From: Tribonema minus
Lineage: Eukaryota; Sar; Xanthophyceae; Tribonematales; Tribonemataceae
NCBI GenBank assembly: GCA_017506865.1
Contig: JAFCMP010000479.1
Coordinates: 620,001-684,000, forward strand
DNA length: 64,000 nt
Direction of reading: 5' to 3'
Under the pieces are notes generated by a model. That model made no database searches and had not been told where the DNA came from. It saw only the letters and a list, made by a program, of their open reading frames with translations. Both the position numbers and the translations under genes were made by a program. Positions 23,901 to 33,198 of this stretch are shown here, one piece after another (the first letter of the stretch is position 1; each line of letters begins with the position of its first letter).

Positions 23901-25604
23901 GGCACCTTGACCACCGTCATGCGCAGCAGTGCTTGCAAACTTAGCGGCCATTTTGCCTCCACGTACAATCTTGAGTCACACAGATACATGACAAAGACAC
24001 GTGGATTGCCACAACACGACACAGATTCTGAATTGGTCGTTTGCTCTGGTGGTGGCCTCACAGGAAAGTATGGTTAACACCTGTACACTATGCCAGCATA
24101 ACAGGCAGCGTATCAAAGGCAAGCTGCACGTCAACTTCAGCAATCATCTTTCAAACATGGTCCCTCTAGTATGTGCTTCAACATAATGCAATGTATTGCA
24201 GGCGGTCCAGTGATTGATCTTCTGCACTGTGCCGTACGTGTCCACAGGTCAAGAAAGTTGCCACCGCTTTTGAAGCGGCAACATTGGACCCCACAGCAGC
24301 AGCGACGGCACTCACCACAACCGTTGCTTCCGCGTCAGTCTCTGTTGCTGTTCCCCTGGCGGCCGCTGCACAAGGTGAGAGGTCTTTGGGACTATTGCTT
24401 GCTGGAGGGTCTTGACACGTAGCCAGTCTATGGCTGCCATCACAAGTGATCACCAAGGCCACTCTTTATGTTCACTACTGGACAACTGTCTCGTTTGCAT
24501 TCGCTCTTCCAGGGTCCTGTTTCAGATGAGAGGATCCTTGTGACGGTGATGACGTTCCGGCGCACGTGGGCATGAACTCCACAGCACTGGTGCCAACCCA
24601 CTTCTGTGTTAGTTGTCATCTCCGCGCCTGAGAAACCTTGCGCTCTGCCACCTGCGCATCACAGGGGATGAACTCGAATCACTGGAGGACATGCTCGAAT
24701 CTTTGGAGGACAACGACGAGCTCGAAGCACTGGAGGACAGCGACGAGCCATGCCCGCCGCAACTGACCAACTCTCGGCGTCCACCGCGGGTGAGTGTGCA
24801 CGACCGCAGTGTAACAAAAGCCATTCTGGTGCACTCGTGCAGGGTGAGCATGTCATGCATTCTCCGGGCGTGTTTCTTGACAAAGGAGTTGATGTAGATT
24901 GTCTATTGATCCTGCAAGCTGTAGTCAGATTCTTGCCTCAAGGCTGTTGCATGCACTGCAAACGCCGCACGCACATCAAACTGTCGCGCTGCGGATGAAC
25001 TTCCCAGTACTGTAGTACCGCCACGGCCTCCTGACCATGAACATGGCAGCTGCAGCCGCAGACTTTTTTCCATCAGAAGTAGCATGAGCTGCCTGCCAGA
25101 GCGTCTGTCCATAGCAACAAATCCTCACCTGGGCTTTGTGTGTCAGCACTGGCATGGTGTATACACAGCTCACCTCATCGTTGCACTCATGCACGGACGG
25201 GGCGGGGGGTGCCATGTCAGAGGAATCAGCACCCTGAACACGATGGCCCTGTATATTATCCTCACGACTGGCCACCCCCTCTCTTTCGACTCGCCCTTCG
25301 TGTTCACACTTGCAAACTCCCATTGGCAAGTTCTCAACTTCATGCTCCGCTGACCGCCGCCTTGCAGGCCGCCGCCTTGCAGGCCAGCAAAGCGTGGGGG
25401 ACACTTGCTGGACGTCACAGCGGAGAAGTTGCCAGCGCCGCTCCTGTCAAGCGTGTGCGCGGCTTGTCAACTGCAACACGCACCGCCAAGCCTCGCCACG
25501 AGCCCTCCTCTTCGCCGGCAGCACCAGCACCAGCAGCAACCGCATCCAGCAGCATCGCCGCGCCCCCACTTGCGGCAGCTGCGGCACTGGCCCGCGCACT
25601 TCAT
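17903..25604 (+). CDS. Ala-rich helical protein, many exons, unidentified, partly broken frame
   Basis: A chain of GC-rich exons reads in linked phase: 17903-18030, 18311-18496, 18872-18997, 19273-19518, 20087-20299, 20679-20733, 21171-21338, 21576-21740, 22121-22260, 22630-22852, 23122-23219, then about 23491-23722, 24248-24374, 24665-24789 and 25368-25604. Most encode about 40-60 residues of Ala/Glu/Arg-rich amphipathic helix (for example AIADVRAALESV and AAAHELKALDARLTE), so the product should be a long helical or coiled-coil protein. An acidic exon (LESLEDNDELEALED) and a Pro/Ala/Ser-rich exon come late. I do not recognise a family. The frame shifts inside the exons at about 19430 and 22756, and the 23491 exon does not fit the incoming phase. 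The start lies before 17903; the end may be the phosphoribosyltransferase exon at 26838, which fits in phase. Confidence 0.55.
20300..20678 (+). other. GC-AG intron
   Basis: The exon ending GACAG at 20299 is followed by gcgagt instead of gtgagt. Using this donor with the acceptor at 20678 keeps the frame (D-R-E-A-A). All other introns I placed begin with GT. The intron also contains the 27-base retroelement insertion at 20606-20632. Confidence 0.6.
20593..20645 (-). mobile_element. Ultra-short retroelement tail insertion with 13-bp target duplication
   Basis: Two copies of ctaactgttgtac (20593-20605 and 20633-20645) flank 27 bases. The first 21 of these match, base for base, the stretch at 35833-35853 beside the non-LTR relic at 35.9-36.9 kb. 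On the minus strand this would be the extreme 3' end of that element family, giving a nearly complete 5' truncation. The tgtac before the match is shared at both sites, so the exact junction is ambiguous. Confidence 0.6.
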
Positions 25605-26837
25605 GTAAGTAGTGTGCATTGCCTGTACATTAATCAAGCAGGCCTGTGTTGCTAGATTGTTCCAACATCAATCGAAACACATCAGAAGGTTGTACTTATA
25701 TGTACCGACAACTTGTGGTTAGCCGCAAGTGCCTTCCGACAATAATGTTGTCGCCGCTGCTGCAGTCATCGGCCACGAGTCAAAGTGCCACAAACCTCCT
25801 CTCTCCAGCTCCGTCTACCCAGTTCCACTCTGTCTTGGGTTGTCCGTCAGCAGCGTAAAAAAAAGCAACGTTATGTGGTACGTTATAGCTTCATTTTCCT
25901 CGACTTGTTTAAAATTATGCATGGCACTGATATGTGCTCCCCTGCATAGGTGAATCATATACACTGATATACATGACTTCACTTCCCGTTACATCTGCGG
26001 TCATGGTCGTCTGGTCAGGTCCTTAAATCTTCAAGTTGTAGTTGAAGAAATAAGTAGTACCAGACTGGGGTGAAAAGTCCCATTTGCATTTGCAGGCAGG
26101 TACTTGCAGGCAGGTTCACAATGCCCACAGCTTTGAGCCACCCCAACTAGCTCACCAATAGGTTGTGGTGATTCATAGTCATAAATACAGAATTAATACG
26201 CTAGTCGTATTTATTTCTGCTTATTTGCCGTCCCCTTTCGAATGATTGTTCTGAACTACTTTTTGGCTAACTGTTCTGTTTTGTGAATGTGCTGGCATCA
26301 TGAAGCGAGAAGCTGGGCCAGCAGGAGTGCCTTGTACGCTGGCAACTTCACATGTACCTGTTGGGACCTTGTGTAACCTCAGTATGTACTCCAAAAAATG
26401 TTGGCAGATGATCAGCCGGGCTCCATTTGGTATTTCCCGTCCAATTCGATCTGTTTCAAGCCGGGATACAGACGCCATGTAGCAAGTGTGTATTTGTTGA
26501 ATTTGACCCAAGCGGCCCTACCCCAATCATTTGGTGGTGGTGTGTACTGCTGTTAGTAAGCTGTTCAATGGACTCACGTACCAGTTTTTTACATCACAGT
26601 GAAGCGTTTCGCTGCTTGGTATGTAAATCCTACAGCACTATGTCGGTGTATCTGACGTAGTTTCCTCTCCTTCCAGGAAAAGGTCAGTTCTATGCTGAGT
26701 GCCTAGTTTTATTGGTTCGTATATTCCATCATATTCTCGTATCAATGCTAGGTATCAAGATGTTGTTGGCTAGCTGTCCTGCAAAAACCGGCTGACTCAA
26801 TAACTTATTGCCGTGTTGCCCTGCACGGCTGATCCAG
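25605..26837. other. Probable intron or intergenic stretch
   Basis: No exon was found between the donor at 25605 and the acceptor at 26836-26837. If the flanking exons belong to one gene this is a 1.2-kb intron; both sides are in phase 0, so the join is possible. Otherwise it is the space between two genes. Confidence 0.35.
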
Positions 26838-27666
26838 GACGAGGTCCTGGCGACCGGCATTGTTCAGGACCAGGATCTCATTGTCCAGCAGCTGAAGAAG
26901 GCGGACGCTGGAGCGCTGCGCACGGCCGACTACGCGATCGCTGCGAAGCTCGTCCTTCAGGGCATCATCAGCTGGACGAGGCCGCCACGCTCGACGTAGT
27001 TGTTGCAGTGGTCCCGGCGCACAACCCGGACAACCAGCCATTCCGCTCCCTGGTGAAGGCTGTCATCACCGAGCTGCCCCAGGATGTGCAGGCGCGCGTG
27101 CGGTTCGAGGACCTGCTGCACCGCACACGCCTCGTGCCACAGCGTTCAGCACTGCCAGCGGAGCTCAGTGCGCAGCGCCCTGATCTCAACGCAGCCGATG
27201 CTGCCGCTTTGGAGGTGCGGGATGGCGTGCTGGCCGAGACAGGGGACGGTGTACATTTTCTGCTGCTGGACGACGTCCGCGGGACGGGCTTCACCCTTAG
27301 AACAGGTGCGGTGCCCCTTTTCCAGCAGACCTGCAACCCTTGGAGGACGTCGTCCTTGTATACATGTCGCGCGATGGGTTCATACCACCTCGACTTGATG
27401 CAGCGGGCCTGCATTAGACCTCTGCACGTGCGCTACACATTCTGTCGTGCAGCTACCTGCACCACTTGGCCTGACTGCTTCGCTTTGATGGCGCTGCAGG
27501 GTGTCAGCGGATCCAGCAGGTGTACCCTGGCGTGCGTGCACGCGGCGCAGCCCTGTTTGCACCGGCTTCCGTGTGGAACGGGATGCGCGCCAATGGCGGA
27601 CCAACTGATGCTTGGCATCATCCAGACACGCCACTTGGCCGCAACATTGGGTCCATGCGCCAGTAG
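26838..27666 (+). CDS. ComF-like phosphoribosyltransferase domain protein (C-terminal exons)
   Basis: Two exons, 26838-27305 and 27500-27666 (TAG), encode a type-I phosphoribosyltransferase fold resembling ComFC/GntX proteins. Visible elements in order: IVQQLKKADAG, VVVAVVPAHNP, LLHRTRLVPQRSAL, and the PRPP-binding loop LLLDDVRGTGFTL, followed by QQVYPGVRARGAALFAP. The loop matches the usual hydrophobic-DD-x3-TG-x-T pattern. The splice join (27306-27499) keeps phase. The frame shifts by one base between QGIIS and LDEAATLD near 26962, so the gene is either damaged or carries a sequence error. The substrate is unknown. The exon start is in phase with the Ala-rich gene upstream and may be its C-terminus. 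The frame stays open after the TAG for another 90 bases to a good donor. Confidence 0.5.
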
Positions 27667-29414
27667 TGGCCGGGCCAACCTCACCTGGAGGTGAACTGGG
27701 GGTCTCATGCAGAGCAGCAGGCGCTGCTGAAGTCGGCGACCCCTCAGCAGCAGCAGGTATGCCCCTCAAACCGTCGTAGCCGAGTCTGTCGCATAAGTTA
27801 TAAATTGCCATTTTGCGCAACCTGTTGTAGACTGGTTGGCGCCGTGCGGCACAACAATGATGCCGTAGATGGCATCGTGGTTCGCAAACGCTGCACTTAT
27901 GTGCACGTGTTTTGCTCTATTGCCGCCGCCATGACTGCTCATTCGGTGTGCGCCCAGCTGCGGCTCTGCCATGGCGGTGCCGCCGATCATGGCGCGCCTG
28001 CGCCCATGTCCTCGCAACACTGTCGCCGCGTGTGCGCCACCGCCCTCACCACTGTAATTCACAACTGAAACCAATAGGCACTTTCGGTTACCCACCATGT
28101 TCCTTCGGTTGCTGTGTTGTGCCTGCCTCCAGGTCCTCCAATACGTGCTCAATCACACTGACAAGCCCGGCTGGGGCACGGGGCTGCGGCGTCTCACCTG
28201 CCGGAGGCGGTGCTGGGCGTGCTGGAGGTGCACGGAGACTTTTACGAATGGCTTCTGCGGGAACAAATCTTCAACATTGCAGATGACACTCAGAAATTCA
28301 AGAGGCTGACAACGTTCTCCGGTGCCCAGGTGAGCTGCATGCGCGCGGGCAGGGTCTTGAATGCGCAGGGTTCAACTAATTTTAGGTGCATTGCAGGCCA
28401 GAGCAGATATGCCTACTACATGCGCATGTGTTTGAGGCCGTGAGTGGGTGACATTTTTTATACTTCCACCTCTCCAGTTCCGCATTATATGACACATATG
28501 GGGAAGCGTGACGCATTGAAGTTGCAGCCGAATTTGTGTTTCTTGGTGAGCCATTACACCTCACAAAGGTGCACTTTGTCTCTGCCACCAGCAATCAGTC
28601 AATGCTCATTTCGTTGACGACTGCGCAGCAGGCATCTGCACCTCACGCCTCTTGTCAATCAGTACACACCACGGCACATAGTCAATTATTGGCACTCTTG
28701 AATCTCCTCCGTGGCTGCAACCAGCTGACAGGAGATGATGCTCAATATCAAGTGCCATGTCCAGGCTATCAAAGCACAGCCTGGTGTGCTCGCTTTTTCT
28801 TGCTCCCCCTTGACGCAAGCAGCACGCTGACGTTTGCCTGCATCGCACACTGACCTGGTCTCTCACAGGGTTTCTTGTTCAGCACTTCGAACCCCCCGCC
28901 AGCGACCCTCGACCCCGCCGATATGCTGTATGCAGTCCTACTGGGCGGCACCATGCACCCCGGACGTGGCACCACCACGTCCACCTGGTCAGAATACCAG
29001 AGCCCGGTGAGCCTTCAAGTGGTACATGAGTTGCAGCCGAGTGTCAGATGATAGCTCTGATGTATGCATTTGCCGGGAGCTTTGCTTTTTATTTGTGATG
29101 TGAGAGATGCTGCCGCGGCAGCCGCTGTCACCTTGCTGTGTTGCAGACGCCAGGCCTTGCTCAGCCCATACATGTCACTGTTGTAGCACATCTCAGGCAA
29201 TTGCCATATCAATTGTTCAGTAGGTAAGCTATCAGGGCAAAACCATTATTGAAGTTGGGGCTGAGGCGGCGCACAGTACTGCACTGACACAATCGTGCGG
29301 GCTGCCCATGCATCTCGCAATGCAGGGACGCTGCAGTGGGATCATGGGAGAGTTCGCCAGGGAGGTGACAGCCAGCGGACAGCGACTGCAGCCACAGATG
29401 GTGATGCTTCTCAG
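27667..29414 (+). CDS. Unidentified exon chain following the phosphoribosyltransferase
   Basis: Exons 27667-27756, 28133-28329, 28869-29006 and 29224-29414 connect in phase with GT-AG sites. They encode a stretch with NWGSHAEQQALL, YVLNHTDKPGWGTG, LGVLEVHGDFYEWLL, NPPPATLDPADMLYAVLLGG and KTIIEVGAEAAHSTAL. I do not recognise the family. The first exon is open directly after the TAG at 27664-27666 in the same frame, so it may be a continuation of the upstream protein across a premature stop or the start of a separate unit. The frame shifts by one base near 28185 in a G-rich run. Codon choice is strongly GC-ending, unlike introns around it. Confidence 0.4.
27862..27945. repeat. Dispersed repeat, copy 1 (copy 2 at 37870-37945)
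   Basis: The segment with agatggcat, gttcgc-aacgc and gtgttttgctc resembles 37870-37945 at roughly two thirds identity by eye. Neither copy codes for anything recognisable. Confidence 0.4.
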
Positions 29415-30138
29415 GTATGGTTTTTGCGATGGAAGGTGCAAGAGATGCTCTGTCAATCACGCTTCACGTACCCTGACGCAGCAACACAACTGTCACTTCT
29501 TTTCATTACATGACGATGCATCTATCCAGCGTGGGTTCATTCCATTGGCTGTGCCACCAGCGTTTTCAAACTTGACGCATCATTGAAGAAGTGTGCTGCT
29601 CGATTATGTCGCATTAATTCATGTGAAGCATGCTTTCCATCCTCAAGCCAACTTCAGCTGCCGTAGGTGAGACACAGCTGTCTAGAACCTCCAACTGCAA
29701 TGCTTTACAATGTCAACTTGCACTCCAGCTGCTTTTCAAAGAGGCACATGTGTGTGGCACACCTCGTTTTGAGCAGTCGCACTCATTGACAATGCCTGTC
29801 AAGCTTTTCGAGCAGCATGTATGGCATCACTCACTAAAGCACCGGGTCCCTCTGACTGCAGCGGATTGCAGGTGTCGTTAGCGACAGTTACACGAAGCCG
29901 TTTGCATGTATTATGCATGTGCTGTCAAATTCTGCATGGCTGTCTACCTGTGCTGTGCGCCAATGAATGATAAGTAGAAGTATTCAAGTGTTGTGGCTTA
30001 TATTCCATGGAAGTCAACTTGTTTTCATCTTGCCGTTGGGCTTGGGGGAGCTCACTGGCCATGACCGACTGATATTGACGCAGGTGCGCGTCACGAAATC
30101 ATTGAAAATAGGGCGTGCACATTTAGCAGTGGTGGGTG
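29415..30138. other. No recognisable gene
   Basis: AT-richer sequence without coding-like codon use. Probably an intron or spacer before the dispersed repeat at 30139. Confidence 0.4.
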
Positions 30139-30430
30139 CTACTTCAAGTTCAAATTGAAGATGATTATCAGGACTTGGAACTTCAACAGCCCAACTTCAT
30201 TTGATGCTCAGATTTTCAACTTCAATTAACTCTTGAAATTAATCACCTTTTTTCGGACTTTCGAAATCAATATGCTCTACCTCAAGCCGACCACCACAGT
30301 CAGAAGTTATGGTAACTTCAACATCATAGATATACTTCAACTGCGTTGTTTGGGCTGATCATTATTGTTGGCTGCAAACCCAAGTCGCTTTCTAGCAGCA
30401 TCCAGCGTCGCTTTCAAGCCAATTGAGTCC
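30139..30430. repeat. 292-bp dispersed repeat, copy 1
   Basis: Starts ctacttcaagttcaaattga, rich in cttcaa/ttgaa words, contains gggctgatcattattgttgg and ends near aattgagtcc. The second copy is at 33800-34094 in the same orientation. The copies are about 80% identical by eye, with small indels. Both sit just upstream of coding exons. Confidence 0.8.
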
Positions 30431-30479
30431 TTCAGCTTTGCCACTGATCGTGGTCCCGCGTCTGACATTGTGCCTCAGA

Positions 30480-31590
30480 ACCACGGACTTCCGCACGGGC
30501 GACGCCGAGCGTGATCGGTGCTTTGGCCGCAAGGGCATGGAGCTGCTTGAGCTCCTGCTTACATGCCTCTGCTGCTGCACCATCGGTGAGCTGAGGGGCT
30601 GTGGCACGTACTTTGATGCCATCAGCGGCGGGGGGTGCCCGTACCTTGAGGGCATGCTGGTGGAGCCAATCGGCAGTGAGCTTGCAAGCGCGGCATGGGA
30701 GCGGGCGCTGCAGGCCGTGGGCTCGCGCAACAACCTCTCCTTGGGCACCCACAAGCTCGAGAAGACGGGCGCGCTCCTGCCCACGCTGAACGGCGCGCGC
30801 GCTCCCACTTGGGTGTGCCGGGAGGTCCGGAAGGAGCTGAATAATGAGCCCGCAATCCGCGTCAGGGCCGCTCTGCCAAGCCGGGCCGGTGAGTGTAGTG
30901 ATCACTTCGACATGATGCTGATGCTGCTTGCTGTGTGTGGTTGATGCAGCAGGGCCGCTGGGCCGCAATGGTGCTTGCGGACAGGGCGTAGGCTCAGCGC
31001 GAGCAGCTCTGTGGGTCATAGTGTTTTGGCGTCACTCCACTCACTTGCAGGGTGTGGCGGCTTATTATTATTAGTGTTGAAACGTACCAAGAGATCGCAG
31101 AGCTCCTGGTATGTTTGCTGTTGGCTTGTGGGCGCGCTACCCATATCATAGATCATGGTGGTCACGGCTGACCGCGTGCTCATGTTGAAGTTGCATGAAG
31201 TTGAGTTTGAACTTCAACCATGAACTTCCTGATCAATTGCTCGTCGCGCTCGCCGAGACGCCATTGCGTTTGTGGCATACAGGACTGGACAGCTTGACAA
31301 TGTGTGAAGCACTGTGGTCAGGGTGTCTCTGCCACGCAGCAGCGACGTTCACTAAGGGCGTGGCTAAGCTTGAGCACTCCTAACCCAACCCCTGTCATGA
31401 TTGATTGTTCAGCAGCAGCGCTCAGCAGTCCGTGCGGCCGCTGCAGCAACTGACATTTTTGTCGTCCTCCTTGCAGCTAAGACTAGGAAGGTCGGCGATG
31501 AGAGCCTTACGTACAACAAGCACGCCGCCGCGTGCGCAGGGGAGGAGGGAGCCAATGCGCAGAAGGCGGCTCTCAAGAAGACGCAGGACG
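30480..31590 (+). CDS. Unidentified exons; weak tyrosine-recombinase-like motifs
   Basis: Two coding-like exons end at good donors: about 30480-30888 and 31477-31590, joined in phase 1. They encode GRKGMELLELL, TYFDAISGGGCPYLEG, LSLGTHKLEKTGALLP, EVRKELNNEPAIR, then KVGDESLTYNKHAA and AQKAALKKTQDG. Codon use is GC-ending and consistent. G-R-x3-E-L-x2-L and G-T-H-x-L-x-K-T-G resemble boxes I and II of tyrosine recombinases, but the expected Arg after H-x-L is Glu and no catalytic Tyr is seen, so this is only a hypothesis. The phase-1 end at 31590 also fits the MYB exon at 33199, so these may be 5' exons of that gene. The start is unknown. Confidence 0.35.
30919..31135. repeat. Duplicated block A-B (partner B-A at 31683-31912)
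   Basis: Block A (30919-31062: gatgctgcttgctgtgt to ttgcagggtgtggcggct) is followed by block B (31064-31135, holding aagagatcgcagagctcctg). At 31683-31912 the same two blocks occur in the order B then A, same strand, at about 90% identity. The exon 31477-31590 lies between the two pairs. Most of this is intron sequence. Confidence 0.8.
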
Positions 31591-31682
31591 GTGAGTTGCG
31601 CTTGGCGGATTCCTGCTGCCGCATGTATGATGTTTATGGTGATGATTGTGATCCTGGTGACCGGGAAGCCCAAGCTTAAGAT

Positions 31683-31912
31683 GTATTATCAGTGTCGAAA
31701 CGTATCAAGAGATCGCAGAGCTCCTGGTATGCTGCATGTGAGTCCTTGCTGTTGGCACTTGAAGTTGACATGCTGCTTGCTGTGTATGGTTGATGCAGCA
31801 GGGCCGCAGGGCCGCAATGGTGCCTGCGGACAGGGCGTAGGCGCTAAGAGCAGCACTGTGGGTCATGGTGTTTTGGCGTCACTCCACTCACTTGCAGGGT
31901 GTGGCGGCTGCA
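31683..31912. repeat. Duplicated block B-A (partner A-B at 30919-31135)
   Basis: Block B (31683-31765) precedes block A (31768-31912). The swapped order suggests that both pairs derive from a longer tandem array of alternating units rather than one simple duplication. Confidence 0.8.
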
Positions 31913-32120
31913 GTATTGCGGTAGCGTAACGCTTGTCACTGTGGCAAACGTGACTCGGGTGACCCAAAGCTGTTTTTGGACGTGGTACTATGAGCTCATA
32001 ATGGCACAGATGCTGGGCTGGCTGTGGTTGCATGAGCATTTTCAACCCATCTGAGTCTCTTGCGGGCTTAGATGACGAGATGCCAATGGTGGGTGTTGGT
32101 GCCAAATTGTGCATCTATAC

Positions 32121-32200
32121 GTGTGTAGCGGTTGCGCGCCATCTGCAGCAGTGCTGAGCCGCGTGTAGCGGTTGCGCGCCATCTGCGGCAGTGCTCAGCC
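32121..32200. repeat. 40-bp tandem repeat, two copies
   Basis: Two units of exactly 40 bases, 32121-32160 and 32161-32200, differ at three positions. Each contains tgtagcggttgcgcgccat and a gcagtgct core like that of the array at 60-1650. Confidence 0.9.
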
Positions 32201-32284
32201 AGGCGCGGTCGCCACGCGCACGCTCTCGCAATCAGGATGGCTCTGTGACTGCGAGGCTTGACTGCGTTCCTGGTTGCGAACTCT

Positions 32285-32683
32285 GGTGCGTCACCTCTCA
32301 GTCAACCGGCTGCCGCGCCGCTGCTGCTGCTGGAGTGCGCGCGGCTCTTGGCGCTGACACGGTGCACTGCCGCTGCCGCTTTTCGCGCCACTGCTGCGAC
32401 AGGCCAGGAGGCGACGTGGTGTGAGGGCGCCATCATCGCCGCAGGGCATCTGAGGGCGCTGCGCAGCAGCATCGTGCTGCATATCGCTGAGACAGTGGGG
32501 GGGCTGCGCGGCCTTGAGCTGGACAGCGCTGTGAATGAACACCGCGCGTACACGCTGTCCCTGCCCGACGGGCGGGGCGGGGGGGGCAGAGTGCTCGCGA
32601 TGGCCACGGCCTACAATGCCGTCATGGCCGCCGCGGGCACCAACGAGCTGGGGGAGGTGGTCTTCGCCAGCCACCTTGCCTGA
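32285..32683 (+). CDS. Coding-like exon, unidentified
   Basis: An open frame with strongly GC-ending codons ends at TGA 32681-32683. It encodes LEDSAVNEH-like text that actually reads LELDSAVNEHRAYTL, plus AAGHLRALRSSIVLHIAE and AMATAYNAVMAAAGTNELGE. A good donor (gtgagt) lies at 32691 in another frame, so either the protein ends here or the frame is broken in the last codons. No domain is recognised, and it does not fit the phase of the exons on either side. Confidence 0.35.
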   Translation, partial: GASPLSQPAAAPLLLLECARLLALTRCTAAAAFRATAATGQEATWCEGAIIAAGHLRALRSSIVLHIAETVGGLRGLELDSAVNEHRAYTLSLPDGRGGGGRVLAMATAYNAVMAAAGTNELGEVVFASHLA

Positions 32684-33198
32684 CGCCGGGGTGAGTCACC
32701 TGGCCTTCGCAGTGGCGTGCGCAGGCGCAGGATCTGCGCCGTGATCACTGACAGGTCGCACTTGAGGTTTGTGTACGAGACACTGTGTTCTTCAATCTCA
32801 ACATCAAGTCAAGCACGTCGCGGGCTGCAGAATCTGATCACCACTTGCACAGTGTCAATCAATCAGCTTTTGCATCAGCAACTTGTCAACAGCAGCGGGC
32901 TTGAAACAGTACAACAATTTGTATTTCAGTCTGCACATGCAAGCAATGCTGCTCTTGCAAGCAATCATCACAAGCCCTTGAAGTTGACATGCCTTTTGCT
33001 GCAGTCCTTGGGAGCGTGGTCATCACTTAGGGTCAGGGTTGGGGCCAGGCATGCAGTGTCACATAAAGTCACATGAAACAGTCTGACGTTATGGGATCTG
33101 GCCACTTGAAGCCTATCTCGGGCGAATATAGTCGCCCATTAAATCGCTTCAGACCTGGTGTAAATGTTGATGTCAGCGCATGTTGCTGTGTGGTGCAG

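Noticed and set aside
17903..29414. Alternative genetic code (TAG or TAA read as Gln, as in some ulvophytes)
   Set aside because: TAG ends the dehydrogenase, DUF676 and ORF2 frames at the expected places, and the other breaks are frame shifts, not stops.
30432..31019. 195-codon minus-strand frame
   Set aside because: The plus strand has better codon use and a strong donor at 30889, so the minus frame is taken as a shadow.
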